From Episyrphus balteatus (Eukaryota > Arthropoda > Insecta > Diptera > Syrphidae): DNA of 64,000 bases. The stretch is taken from positions 110,758,288-110,822,287 of the forward strand of contig NC_079135.1 in the NCBI RefSeq assembly GCF_945859705.1. Reading direction: 5' to 3'. The position numbers and the translations under genes are program-made. The notes under the pieces are model-generated. The model was not told the origin of the DNA and made no database searches. It was given only the letters and a program-made list of their open reading frames with translations. Below, piece after piece: positions 1 through 12,300 of the stretch (the stretch's first letter is position 1; every line of letters begins with the position of its first letter).

Positions 1-1062
1 AAATGGAGATTTTCAAAATTAGCAAAAATAGACGATGGTATTATAACCACATATGATACATGATTTCAAGGTATTTTTTGATGCTGATTCCTTGAAAATC
101 GCGACTTGCAGACATGAGATTTTTCTAGACTTTTGAGGTATATTATGAATGCCAAAACGAAGGTATTGAGAAAAAAAAAATTCTATTAGCCATTCATTCC
201 GAGGTTTACCCCTTTTTTCACCTTATTTCACTGTATTAATAGTAATTCAAAAGTTCAACAGAAAACTCGTTCAATTTAATTTTGAAAACCCTTCACCAGG
301 TAAAATTCATAATAAAAAAATAAAAAATTTATTTTTGTTAGATATGATAATTCACTTATTTCATCTTTAAGACATATAAGAAACAAAAAAGGCCTAAAAG
401 AATATTCCTCTCAAGAAATGATGGCTTTATCACCCATTTCTCCTTACTTAAATGAGAGTTTCAATCAAGCTAATGTTTTGTATTTTAATTTGTACTAGCC
501 GACCCCGCCCTCGAAATTCGAGCGCCAATTTCTTTATTTTTTTTTATTTGCAACAACTTTAAACACAATTATACCAAAATAGTTTCATTATTTTGTATAG
601 TATTTGTTGTTGCGATTAACTACACTTTTTGAAGACAAAATACACAGGTAGATATAATATACCTACTTTTTGATATTTTTTTAACCTGATTTAGATATTG
701 TTGAACTACGTTTTAACTGCACTCAACTACGTAAAAAAAAGTATCGAAAAAGAAAGTGCAAAGTGTAATCCCCTTAATGCATTGTGCTTGCACCTTGCAT
801 TTTGCGATTCAATTCAACCTGTTTCATGTTCCATTCATTCAAATTCCATCATTCAATCATTCAACTTCCACCAACTTCACTCAAATTTTTCATTCACATC
901 ATTGATTGTATACTTTGTAGGTTCTCGTCTTAGCTTAGCTTGTAGAAGTTTAAATTTCCGGAAGGGAGAGGGCGTTATTTATCGCACTTCTAGTTTGGAA
1001 TGATATTTGTGGTAAGGTTTCCATTCAAATTTTAATGAATGCGTTCAGATACTTATTAATGA
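1..1062. other. AT-rich non-coding DNA
   Basis: No gene is visible. The sequence is AT-rich with several A/T runs. Around 61-110 there is a short stretch (TTTTTGATGCTGATTCC) resembling the dispersed tandem family that is clearer at 1671-2045 and 19020-19560, so this may be an eroded copy. The open frame at 698-1003 shows no domain and I do not regard it as coding. Confidence 0.6.
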
Positions 1063-1133
1063 TTAAAGATAGGTTCACATTTATTAAAGGTGCGTTCACA
1101 ACAACGTCGCACAACAACGTTTTTTTCATGTTA

Positions 1134-1288
1134 AAGCCTGGTACGCTGCTCGCGCTAAATTTTAGCTCCCATACAAATTATCGAAAAATTTTAGCCGAGC
1201 TAAAATGAGTCCCATACAAATTATCGATAACTTGTATGGGAATTTTATCTTGGCTAAAATTTAGCGCGAGCAGCATACCAGGCTTAAA
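1134..1288. repeat. Short foldback (about 155 bp)
   Basis: The outer arms are GCCTGGTACGCTGCTCGCGC on the left and its near-exact reverse complement at about 1260-1288 on the right, differing by one base (TACG/ATAC region). The centre contains a second nested inverted pair built from CCCATACAAATTATCGA and ATCGATAACTTGTATGGG. The whole segment can fold into one hairpin and looks like a foldback MITE. The copy is well preserved compared with surrounding DNA. Confidence 0.7.
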
Positions 1289-1290
1289 GC

Positions 1291-1620
1291 CATAACTACA
1301 ATGACCTAAAAAGTGAAAAAAGTGGGAAATTTACAAAATTAAATTTTTTTTATTTCTTTCTAGCAATATTTGTTTTTGTAAAAAATTTTGGAAAAAACTA
1401 CCAAAAATTTGGAAACCAAATAATAAGCTTTTTGCATCATTATTTTTTATTTTGTCGTCGTAAAAACTGTTATAAAATGAGTTTGAAATCTATCACTTTT
1501 TGACTTTTCGCAAAAAGTTCCCGTTGTAGTTATACTTTTAAAGCCTTAAGGCTTAACTACAATGACCTAAAAAGTGAAAAAGTGGGAAATTTACAAAAGT
1601 TAAAAAAATTTATTTCTTTC
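1291..1620. repeat. Repeated segment, direct and inverted copies
   Basis: A segment starting AACTACAATGACCTAAAAAG and running into GTGGGAAATTTACAAAA and TTTATTTCTTTC occurs at about 1293-1360 and again at about 1554-1620. A weaker inverted version ends at about 1538 (GTTGTAGTTATAC). The arrangement suggests a small element with terminal inverted repeats followed by a partial second copy. No coding content. Confidence 0.5.
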
Positions 1621-1659
1621 AAGCTCCAAAATGTCAGATAAGAACTTTTTTTTGAGTTT

Positions 1660-2045
1660 AGACATTTTTTGAGGATATTTAAAAAACCTGACGTGATACG
1701 CCAAAAAAGACTTCGGATTCGGTTTCAGCGACCCAAAAACTATATAAAAAATTTAGTCGCAACCCCAAATAAAAACTTTTGTTTTTTTTGGTTTTGACAT
1801 TTTTTTGAGGATATCCCAGAAACAGGGCGAAATTGACTTCGAATCTGGATTCAGTGATCCAAAAACTATATGATTAACATATTCGCACATCCATATCAGA
1901 GAAAATTTTTTTTTGTTTTCGTGACATTTTATGAGGTTATCTCGAAAACCTGACGTGATGGAGCAAAACGGACTTCGGATTCGGTTTCAGCGACCCAAAA
2001 ACTATATGAAAAATTTAGTCGCAATCCCAGGTCAGAACTTTTATA
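1660..2045. repeat. Degenerate tandem repeat, three units of about 126-136 bp
   Basis: Three diverged units share the order GAGGATAT, CCTGACGTGAT, GACTTCGGATTCGGTTTCAG, CGACCCAAAAACTATAT. GAGG starts at 1671, 1807 and 1933, so unit lengths are 136 and 126 bp. Related single copies occur at about 19020-19100 (opposite orientation), 19440-19560 and 32340-32440, making this a dispersed family (called family A here). No open frame runs through it. Confidence 0.7.
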
Positions 2046-2685
2046 TTTTTTTGTGTGGCTGCCCTACTAACAATTTTGCTTCTATAATGCTTTAAAGAAG
2101 CAACAATTGCATCTGTAAAGCTTTATCGAACCAAAATTGTTTGTCGGGTGTGTAATCATTCTGTGAGGCGCGTACTATTACACGATGCCTCTTGAGTCAA
2201 GGACTCAAATTTTACATTTATCTTTTGAATTAAAATTTGTTGTTGTTGTATTGCACCAAGAAGCAAAAAGAAATGTGATTGAATGTTGAAAAAAGAAAAA
2301 GTGGAAAAAGAAACGTCAAAAAAGAGTCTCGGACTCACGACCCACGACTCTCCGGTCGGATAATTTTTTCTTTCATCTTTTTTCTCTTTTGCACTCATTA
2401 TGTTTAAAAAGAGTCGCGCCTCTTGAGGCTTCATGTAATTGCTGACAAATTCTTATGTTCTTTCAAGAGAGAAAAGGACGAAAATAGATTTCATTGGTAT
2501 CAAAAGTGTTTACAAAAGATTGGATCTAGTAATAGACTCGATTTTAATAGAATTCGATTTTAACAAAAAAATTCATGGTAATAAAACAAACATCTTGCTT
2601 CTAAACTTAGATAACTAAATAAATGAAAGTTAACCATAGTTTACATGCGATCTTAAAACAACGCACCAATGTGAACCCACCTTAA

Positions 2686-5496
2686 TGTTTTTTGATTTTC
2701 GCTGAATGCTTTCATTCATTCATTCAGTCATGAATGACATTTCATTCCAGTCCATTGGAAGTTTTCCAATAGATATTTCCAGTTGTTTTTGTTTTGCTTT
2801 GTTGTTTTTTTTTTTACTAAAATATCGAATTTTATTTTAATCAATTTACCTATTTCGGTGAATAAAAACTTTATTAATTATGCATTCTGCGCATCTAGGG
2901 AACATTTGCTATCGGTCGGTATATAATTTATGTCCCTTCGTTTTTTGTGGGCCGCGGAGTTTGTACCACAAAATTCGCGTTCGCCGTTTTATTATATGAT
3001 TACTTTTATATTGCTTCACTGTTTGACTTGTAATTTATCATTAAAATATATCTAAAGGTTTTAACGAAAAATACTTTTTTCCCCACTTTTTCGCTCGAAT
3101 TGATTCTTTTCCTTTTTTTTTTCCCCACTGTTTGTCACTTCACTTAGATTATTTCAGAAATTGATTTTTAACATAAGTTATATTCTTATATTAACACCAA
3201 TTTCTGAAACATCCAGGTGAAAATCACCACTTTTCTTCAAGATACCATACAAAATGTGGCAATATTTGTATTAGCTTAGAAGATATAATTTTTGCAAGCA
3301 AAAAGGTCAAAACGGGCCACTGTGTGCTGTCTTAGAAATGCACTTGCACTTCGGGTTCTATACCCGAAGTGCAGGGGTATGAATATAAAAACGGAAATGA
3401 ATATCTTAGAGTATGCTGTCGAAGAAACAATTCAGATAATAAGAAATTAAAGAAAAATCATTAATGAATCAGGGAGACTCTGTTAGACAAAATGCAGCCC
3501 TGGAGCACAAGAGTATTTTTTCTGATGATTATTTTTTCTAAATGCAATTTCAAGTTTTTCCATGTACAAAGCTGAATAAAATAAAACTAACTTCATTTAA
3601 TCGATCGATAATTCTGTTCTCAACAAAAACATTTTGTTCCACTTTTTTGTTCCCCAAAACTATTTCAAGTAAATTCCAATAATGTCGTCCCTTCTTGAGA
3701 ATAATCGAAAAATCAAATAAAAGTCAAACCTTAAATAGAATCCCCTCTGAGAACATCTTTTATATATGTTTTCTTTGATAGTCATCTTCCCCTCCCCTCA
3801 CTCGGTTCAACACCCATTATAACAACTCACTCTTAACCTTCGACTGGGATTCGAGTATATACAGAAACACAGTAAGTTGTTCCGCCATTTGACCGCTGGC
3901 TGCTGGCGTTAAACAATAAATTGACGTATGTTCGTACAACATTGTTGGACAATATGTTTTTGTCCATCTCTCTCTTTACCCCCGATTAGCCCCTACAAGC
4001 CCTTAAGGGCTTAAATCAGTGTTTCTGTTGTACAATATTCCTTTTGCTTCTTCTTTTTTTTTTTTGTTTTTTTGTTGTCTTGTGATGGTTTTTTTTTATT
4101 GCCATCGGTGGTGATACTGCGGCAAAAACTTTGAATCGTCCTTATAGGAGCTTTATAGGATAAGTGGTGGTAGCGGTGGTGATGGTGTATAGCAGTGTTG
4201 GTGGTCAGTTCAGGATAGTTTGACTAAGGGTTGTTCATTTAACATGGATTTTTATGGGCTACACACACACATACAGAGGGTCGGGGTGGGGGTAGCGGAG
4301 GTAGGTGTTGGATGATTTCGTGTAATCAAAAAAGTTTTCGCATTTTAACAATTTATCTTGACCATGTGACACTGTTTGCCTCATGTGATGTTGTTGTTGT
4401 TGATTGTTGACTGCTGCATCGTCTGCTGCTGCTGCTTGGGACCGTTTATCGAAATGATTTTCGACCACAAGTCCAACAAAAATTGGAAATCGCCATCCGA
4501 AGGGGTGCGAAGTTGGCAACAGCTCCGTTCTTTAACAGCCGTAAAGGAATAAAAATGTGAGAATGTCTTCTTAAGGGTTGTTCAATGTTCAACGATAACA
4601 GTGTTTAAGGTTCAACCTGCTGAGCCCCATCAGTCATTTAATACCGCACCACTTTTAGTTGCTTAATTTCAGTATCGTGCGAGAATTTTTTTTATTGTCG
4701 CCGTGTACAACAAGAAGAAAATAAAAAAGGAAGTTCAACGAAAAACGAACGAACAATCTCACCTCAAGGAGAGCCTTTTTATCTCGACGCCATTTATTGG
4801 CGGTCGACTTTGGTAAGGCTGAGTTTTTTTCGTTGTTGGTTTTTGGTATCATGGGAGAGGAGAATTCGTGCAGTGCACGTTCCGCAATGAGCACGATAAA
4901 TGTTGCGATAAAATTCCACTCTAATGACTTAATGACTTCATAATTGAATAATGGAATGGAATGGAAATCGAAATTGGCTGAGGAAAGCGTGATAGAAATA
5001 CAAAATGCCACCATCAGAGTTGCTAAGGAAGATAGGAATTCAATACACAGTTGGTTGGTAGGCCTATAGGCATGGAAGTGAAGTTGAAGGTGGCGCACGA
5101 ACGACAAGTGGATTGGAATTTTGACTCCTTTGGGATATTTGTAAGGGTTTGGGGGGAAGAGTGAACAAGTTCGCGACATCGGAGCTGATTAATAGCCAAT
5201 TTGAGGGCGATATTTGTACTTATTTCGCGAATAAATGTAATTGAGTGACAGAGAGAGAGAGAGGGAGATAGAGAAGAAGTGATAACGGATGATAACTTTG
5301 ATGGAGTACTTTAGGTTTGGAGTTCTCTTTTTTTTGTAATTGAATTTGTGTTGTGGTGACTCTGTAAGTGGAATAAATTAAGACTCGATGATTATTTAAG
5401 AATTTAACTCAAAAATCACGCCTGGAAACATAACTATACTGACGATAAAAACGTGACAGTAATTTATTACAAATGCTTCTTGCCTAACATTTCTAT
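2686..5496. other. Non-coding DNA with microsatellites
   Basis: AT-rich to about 3.8 kb, then more mixed composition with GTT/GCT triplet runs (about 4390-4435), a short CA run (about 4261-4272) and GA repeats (about 5249-5275). The 174-codon open frame on the - strand at 4655-5179 is the longest in the window, but it shows no recognisable domain and no codon-level sign of selection that I can see by eye. The 3.9-5.3 kb stretch may be conserved regulatory DNA, which cannot be judged from one sequence. Confidence 0.5.
3346..3372. repeat. Perfect 11-bp-arm hairpin
   Basis: GCACTTCGGGT is followed by a 5-base spacer and then its exact reverse complement ACCCGAAGTGC. It is isolated, with no poly-U tail or neighbouring gene to indicate a role. 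Confidence 0.8.
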
Positions 5497-5499
5497 AGA

Positions 5500-5915
5500 A
5501 GAATACCACAAACCACAAACCAGAAACTAGTAACCAGAAATCAGAATACCATAAACTAGAAAATAGAATACCAGAAACTAGAAACTAGATACTAGAAACC
5601 AGATTACCAGAAATCAGAATAACAGAACCCAGAAACTACAAGCTAGAAACTAAAAACTTGAAACCAAAAACCAGAAACCGAAAGCCAGAAACTAGAAATC
5701 AGAATACCAGAAATCAAAATAACAGAAACCAGAAAGTAGAAACTAGAAGCTAGAAGTTATAAACTAGAAACTAGAAATTAGAAATTAGAAACTAGAAACC
5801 AGAAACCGGAAACAAAAAACCAGAAGCCAGAATCCAGTAGTCAGAAGCCAGAATACCAAACTACCGGAAAAGAAGAAACCAGAAGCCAGAATACCACAAA
5901 CAAAAATAACAGAAT
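5500..5915. repeat. AGAAACY heptamer minisatellite
   Basis: About 410 bp consist almost entirely of variants of a 7-base unit AGAAACT / AGAAACC, with occasional expansions such as AGAATACC and AGAAATC. Units are substituted and shifted in phase, so the array is old rather than freshly expanded. The strand is strongly purine-rich, with few G's beyond the one in each unit. Confidence 0.85.
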
Positions 5916-5955
5916 AGGTTCCCACTTATATCAGCTCTTAGCTAGTTAATTACTA

Positions 5956-6058
5956 TGATAGCAGCCCAAGTCATACCTTGGTAACTAAATAACCGCGGTA
6001 AAAATATAACTTTAATTTACCGCGGTTGTAAAGTGGCTATTTATTAACTACGGGCTAT
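5956..6058. repeat. Inverted repeat with AACCGCGGTAAA core
   Basis: AACCGCGGTAAA (5991-6002) and TTTACCGCGGTT (6016-6027) are exact reverse complements with a 13-base spacer. Pairing continues imperfectly outward for about 30 bases on each side (TAGCAGCCC against GGGCTA). CCGCGG inside AT-rich flanks makes it stand out. It may be a small foldback MITE or a protein-binding palindrome. Confidence 0.7.
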
Positions 6059-6220
6059 TTTTCAGTAACAAAACAAACTCTCAAATTAAATTTCGGATAA
6101 GAAACTGGTTTTTGAAATAACTTGTTTTACTGGTTAAGCTCTTAATTATTTTTTTAATGTAAAATTGGTTTAAAAAAGGTAAGGTTTGTGGTAAAAATGT
6201 TATCTCTTTTTCAAAAAGTT

Positions 6221-7447
6221 TAAAAATTACTATATTTTTTTAATCAGGTGGTTGTTTTTTTTTTTTCTTTGTTTTAAATTAACCCGTTTGAAGTAGCAAA
6301 AAAGGAAACAAACAAACTAGACTGTTTCTTTATTTAAAGGAATTTCTTCTTTTTTAGATGGAAAAGTTATAAAATAACTTTTTTGGAACATAATATAGGT
6401 TTTTATTTAAAACCTAGCCCGAATCAACCACAATTAAGAAGTTTTTTTTGTTAAATAATTAAATTGTTCGAATCAGGTTAAAAAAAACCTTAAAAATAGG
6501 TTTCTTCTTTACCTCTAAATAACCAGTAATTAAAATACCTCACTATAACGCTTTGAAATTACGTTTAAGAGCGTTAAATATGAATCGTTTGTTAAAAGAA
6601 AAATTTTAAATTATAGCAGTTTTCACTTCACTACTTAAAAATCAGATTTTGAATTTACTAAAAAAAATCTAAAATCCAAAGTTACTGACTATTTCCGATA
6701 ATGGCGATGTTGTTTTATCATAATTGTCCATTTATTCAAGATTTATTTTGAATTCATCTGTCACAAAAAAAAAAGTTTCCTTTTCATGACCATTAATCAA
6801 TAACATAAAACTCCAGTTACAAAAAACCAACTTAAAAATTACTATTTTTTTTTTAATCAGGTGGTTGTTTTTTTTTTTTTCTTTGTTTTAAATTAACCCG
6901 TTTGAAGTAGCAAAAAAGGAAACAAACAAACTAGACTGTTTCTTTATTTAAAGGAATTTCTTCTTTTTTAGATGGAAAAGTTATAAAATAACTTTTTTGG
7001 AACATAATATAGGTTTTTATTTAAAACCTAGCCCGAATCAACCACAATTAAGAAGTTTTTTTTGTTAAATAATTAAATTGTTCGAATCAGGTTAAAAAAA
7101 AAACCTTAAAAATAGGTTTCTTTTTTACCTCTAAATAACCAGTAATTAAAATACCTCACTATAACGCTTTGAAATTACGTTTAAGAGCGTTAAATATGAA
7201 TCGTTTGTTAAAAGAAAAATTTTAAATTATAGCAGTTTTCACTTCACTACTTAAAAATCAGATTTTGAATTTACTAAAAAAAATCTAAAATCCAAAGTTA
7301 CTGACTATTTCCGATAATGGCGATGTTGTTTTATCATAATTGTCCATTTATTCAAGATTTATTTTGAATTCATCTGTCACAAAAAAAAAGTTTCCTTTTC
7401 ATGACCATTAATCAATAACATAAAACTCCAGTTACAAAAAACCAACT
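6221..7447. repeat. Nearly identical 612-bp tandem duplication
   Basis: Copy 1 spans about 6221-6832 and copy 2 about 6833-7447, in direct orientation with a 612-bp offset. They differ almost only in the length of A or T runs, plus a substitution near 6507 (TTCTTCTTT against TTCTTTTTT). The junction lies at TTAAAAATTACTAT, which begins both units. The content is AT-rich with no coding frame. The very low divergence means a recent duplication, or an assembly artefact at collapsed haplotypes. Confidence 0.9.
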
Positions 7448-9229
7448 TATCCAAGCTTAGTAATTAAACTCTTTCAATTAAACAATTTATATCCAATTAA
7501 ACAAGCAATCCTTCAAATAAATTGATTAACTTTTTTTACTTTAATAACATATTTTACTATCATACTTTTTTGTTCGTTAAAACCACCCCACCCGCACTCA
7601 TTTCAATGATATAACCACAATTAAATCCCTTGATTAATAACATCGCACACTCACCAAAATGAAGAGGTGTTAGACGCACACCAGGGGTTGAATGATAACA
7701 GTAATTATACACATTTCCCCATATGATATGCTTGTTTGACACCATACAATAAATCCCCCACAATCACAAAGTCATGTCCTTATTATGTTCATGTGTCAAA
7801 GCAATTATGTTTCAAGCATAATTATGATACGAGGTGTTTATTAGATGTCGTGTTGTTATACAATATCCTCCCGCAAAAGCGTGGTTTGTGTGTCATTTTA
7901 TGGGAAGAGGAGGAAAGGGGAAAAGGATGCTAACAAAATAAAAGAGAGAAAAAATATTAGATTTTTGTAGGATAGGAGATGTTAAGTCGTCATCATTTCC
8001 TACCCTTACTGCATCAGGGTGTTTCTTGATTTTTTTTTTCTTGCTGTTCAGAGGCTGTAAATAAATAAAAGAATTTAGATTCTTAAATAAGGACGGTTGG
8101 TAAAAAACTGTAACTAAAACTGGTTAATAGTTTTGAACCTTAAATGAATCGTCAGTTTTAAGAAAGGAATAGGTAAGTCCATTTTTTAGAAATTGACTTT
8201 TTGATGCAAATTTTATCTTAAGGCGTAGACAAATCTTCTAAAATAAAAACGAAGTTACAGGGCTTGAAAATTTTTATACGTTTGAAGAACAGAATAAATT
8301 CAGGATTTTAGACTACTGATTATGTCTTAGACGTTCACGGGTTTTAATTGCATAAACCGTTAAATGGGTTATAAGAGAAGATGAAACCGAGGAGTAATAT
8401 TAAATGAGAGGGTCGAAATTGAAGATAGGGGTGCAGAGCCCCCTTTTTGGTTTTTTTTTTTTCAATATACCTCGTAAACAAATTTTTGATAAATTGATTT
8501 TAAAACTTGTTGTAGAGAATCAAATTTAATATCGGAAAAATGTTTTTTTTTTTTTAAATTGAAAACAAAAATTCCATACCAAAACAGTCAAACAAAAAAA
8601 ACATGAACTAAAGTCAATAAAAACGATTTTTTAACGGTATTTTTATTTCGGGCTGAGATAGCCATATAATTATTCTAAATAAAAACAGAAGATTAAATTT
8701 CCTTCAAAATTTTGGACTCAAAAAGTTTTTTTCATTGAAAACTAACCGAAGAATGACCATTCGAACCTATCTTGGTTTTCCAATTTTTTGTTTTACCCAA
8801 GTAAAAAATAGACCACAACAAAATTTTTTGTTTTAATTTGTATAACACTTTTTTGTTTTGATTACTCAAACTCTACCAATTGTTAATCTTTTGCCATTAT
8901 TTAAACTTTTGTTTTAAATAAATTATATATGTTAATTTCATTCAAAATTTGGGTGAAATTTAAAACCGTAAGTTTTAAGAACGGAAAAATAAACGTGAAT
9001 ATTTAATTAAAATTCAAAGATGTAGTTTTTTTTTTTGGAATTATTGAGGTTTGCTTTAAAATAAGTTAGTAAATTTGCAAAAAATTAACCACTTAATAAT
9101 CCAATTCATCATTTGATCGTGTTGGAGTTAATATTTTGTCATTTTTGCACAGTATTTTCTTGCGTTTTTCGACTTTTTTGAACTATTGACGTTCAGTCAC
9201 TTCTGGTCAAAAATTTTAAGCTTGTAATT
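7448..9229. other. AT-rich non-coding DNA
   Basis: No gene, RNA or repeat structure recognised. Several T-runs are present. The open frames at 7560-7763 and 7736-7933 lie on opposite strands and show no credible domain. Confidence 0.5.
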
Positions 9230-9249
9230 TCGTTATGTTTGCAAATTAT

Positions 9250-9340
9250 TGGGAAAATATGCACGAAAACATGCATTTATTTCAAAAATATGCAATTAAA
9301 TGCAAAATATGCATTTATAATAAAATATGCAAAAATAAGT
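9250..9340. repeat. Cluster of ATGCA motifs
   Basis: Within about 90 bp, ATGCA or TGCAT occurs at least six times in the forms AATATGCACG, AACATGCATT, AATATGCAATT, AAATGCAAAATATGCATTT and AAATATGCAAAA. The flanks are AT-rich but lack the motif at this density. It could be a short degenerate tandem repeat or a cluster of POU/octamer-like sites; the sequence alone does not decide. Confidence 0.6.
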
Positions 9341-12300
9341 ACTAACGGTTGAATGCCATTTAAAAGAAAATCTCTTGATTCGTTTACATAATTCGTTGCT
9401 ATGCTCCGATCATGTTCTTAAAAAACATGCATTTGTATGGAAATCCGATCCCATAAGTTTTTGTAGATGCAAAAAATCGATTCTTTTTCGTTTATAGGGT
9501 GACCCTATTTTGTTGACAAGCAGTGAGTTTTTACGAACCCCTAAAATTGCCCCATGGAACCTTTAAATATAGCAAGTAAAAATATATATTATGTATTTCA
9601 AGTTCGCAGATCAGCTCTTTCGTTTAGCGTGGATTTAAATTGATTTTTTCTTCAGAACTAATTTTTTACAGTTTTAAGTGGAGAGTGTCTAGATGAAGAT
9701 CCGATGTTGAAATAAGGTAGCTATTAATTGTTATACAAAACTTTTTCTTAAAATTTCAAGTTGCTCTGTAAAGTCTATAATACAAATAATATTTAATTTT
9801 TATATTGTTTATGATCATATTAGTTAGTAAAATCCCCCAGAATAAAAAAAATATGCTAAATTATTTATATTTTGTGTAATTACTTACTGCAATTACTCCT
9901 TATTTTAAGTTTTTTACGATCAAAAATATATTACCGATAAATAAACTCCTGCAGTGGTAGAAATTGTAGCAATAAACGTTAAGAAGGCGGTTAAAAATGT
10001 GCTATAACCTAGTATACCATTTTATTTAAAACTCAGTGAATTCCTTGGGCATTTAGTTTTTAAATCACATCGGGCATATTAAAGGTGCATAATAAGTATT
10101 TTAATAACTTACAAAAAACTAACCAAATCCCCACTTTGGGCTAAATCATTTTCAAGTCCTAAATGAATTCAAAAAAAAAAAATACTATATAAAAAAAGGA
10201 ACCAAAATGCATCCTGAAATACTTCACATTTGACTTCAAAATTGCTCTCCAAACATATAGAGAATCACAACGGCATCGAAGCAAACCCCAGACAGATATT
10301 GCCAAAGAAAAGAATTTAATCGAAAAATAACACACATACCCCCGTTCCCTCAAATAACATTAAACAAACGAAAGGACCAATGACGACGACAAGGATGAGG
10401 ATATGCCGATGGTACAAAATAAAAAAAAAGAAAAAATGAAGAAAAAAATATTCAAAAAGGAAAATAAAAATTCAAAAAAGAAGACTAACTCTCGACAACA
10501 ATTTTCCAATTGACTCTAAAACATCGATTCTCTTGGTATCGGATCGGTTGGTTGGTTGGTTCGTTGTTAAGGAAGAGGAATTTTTCCATTTCGGAATGCG
10601 TCAGCCAGTTTGTGAAGAAGCAAGTACACTCTTTCGACACCCTTCTCTTTTCCACCCTTTTTCACTGTACGACAACACCCATCGAGAATTCCACAAACCA
10701 TAATCTGTTTTCACTCGCTCCTCTCATCCTCTACCACTCTTACATCTTTCAAAAGTCAGCTTCACCAACCTACCCCCTCCCAAACCCAGTCCCGACGGCA
10801 GCAAAGCAGATTTTCAAATAACTCCATTGTCATTTTAATTCCGATGTCAAGAACATTCGTAAGGAGATTAAAGGACATGAACGATGAACATGCCGAAGAG
10901 TATAGGAATAGCAGCGCAGCAGCCAGTTATGTATAGAGCATAGTAAAGCCATCAGGCGAGAGCATGGAGTCAAAGGGGTTTAACTCGGAGACACGAATAG
11001 GTGGTGGAATAGGGTAAGCCGAACCTCCATTACTCTGCCTCTCTTTCGGGCTCGCCCCAAACATATTCTTTTGAAATAAACGAAAATTCAAAAATCAAAA
11101 TCAACTGAAATTAATCCCGCAACTTTTCATTTCACCAAACCATTCAGCCACTCACTCACCCCCCCAAAACTCCCCCATTACCCATTTTCCACTTCATCAT
11201 CATCCTCATCGAAGTCAGCGGATGATGTCACACAGGATTTGCACCCAATCCAAAGGATTTTTATTTCCGTCAACGACCGACGACGATTTTGTCATCGATA
11301 AACTTCGACTATCTTTGAGTTATGTGGTGTTCTTGTGTGGGTTCTTCGATTTATTGGAGTCTTTTTTTTAGCCCCTCATCATCTCCCTAAATTCACACCA
11401 AAAAGTTGATTAATTATTTTAATTAACCACCGATGATGGAACTAATTCGAGCAAAAAAGGACTTTCGCTTGAGAGTGAACTTAAATTAATATCGACTTTT
11501 GCTAAATGAAACAGGAGGCTCAGGGCCTAAATTTTTGTGTCTATTTTCGGGCAAAAAAAAAAAAACCTACAAAATTTAATTATCCGATCCTGTGTGCGGG
11601 AGTCAGTCAGTATTTATGCATTGTGTCCCTACGCATCAGAGGATAACTCACGAGGGCACAACAAAAAAAAAGGACCTCAGTCCACCTGAATTAAAATCAA
11701 AATATATAATAAATTAAATTGGTCGCGTTGCGGTCATAATAAATTAAAAGCTCTTTTACTTTTGTGTGGTTTTTGCAATTTGCCAAGCACTCACCAGATA
11801 AAAGCCGTTTAATAGCTTCGAATTTGATCAAATTATCCTGTGAGCCTGTCCTGTTTGTAGCTAGGACACATCCAACAGTAGTAGCACGAAGCGGAGGAGC
11901 TTCATCACATCGCACCCACACACAACAGAGAGAGTGAACTTGTGTCAGTTTCCATTTGGTAAGTTGGTCAGAATGTGGTTCGATTGATGCTGCGGGAGCA
12001 GCACTCACACAATTATGACAGACAGATACCTTGGATTGCTGCCTTTTAGAATGAGGCGATGTTCATGTTCATGTTGGGCTCTACTCGGCTCTGATGTCCA
12101 TATGTGGTATGGTGCACTTTATATGCGGTGCGGTGTGCGTGTGTGTATGCATCTCGTCGTCTCTCTGGAAATTGATTCAAATTGAGTTGATCGGATTGAA
12201 TAGCTACTGGCTTGTATAGGTTTGCTTCATAAAGTTGACAATTTATTTGGTTAAATTGAGTTTTAAACCTGCGCTGCGTAGTACATTAAACAAAATTTAG

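Larger units (their letters stand above)
1063..2685. mobile_element. Candidate TTAA-flanked element (about 1.6 kb)
   Basis: TTAA occurs at 1063-1066 and again at 2682-2685. Just inside, the two ends are imperfect inverted repeats: the left reads AGGTTCACATT followed by GGTGCGTT, and the right, reverse-complemented, reads GGGTTCACATT then GGTGCGTT, with a 7-base length difference. TTAA duplication is the hallmark of the piggyBac superfamily, so a non-autonomous element of that kind is possible. The interior has no transposase and is filled with other repeats (a foldback at 1134-1288, a repeat pair at 1291-1620, a tandem array at 1671-2045). TTAA is common in AT-rich DNA, so this is tentative. 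Confidence 0.35.

Noticed and set aside
4655..5179. 174-codon open frame on the - strand, longest in the window
   Set aside because: No recognisable domain, overlaps low-complexity stretches, and length alone is not convincing in 64 kb scanned in six frames.
7560..7763. Ankyrin-like string TPLHFGECAMLLIKG on the - strand
   Set aside because: Only one partial match, no second repeat and no supporting exon; likely chance.
8755..8785. B-box-like AGGTTCGAATGG on the - strand
   Set aside because: No A box at a suitable distance and the last positions deviate from the consensus.
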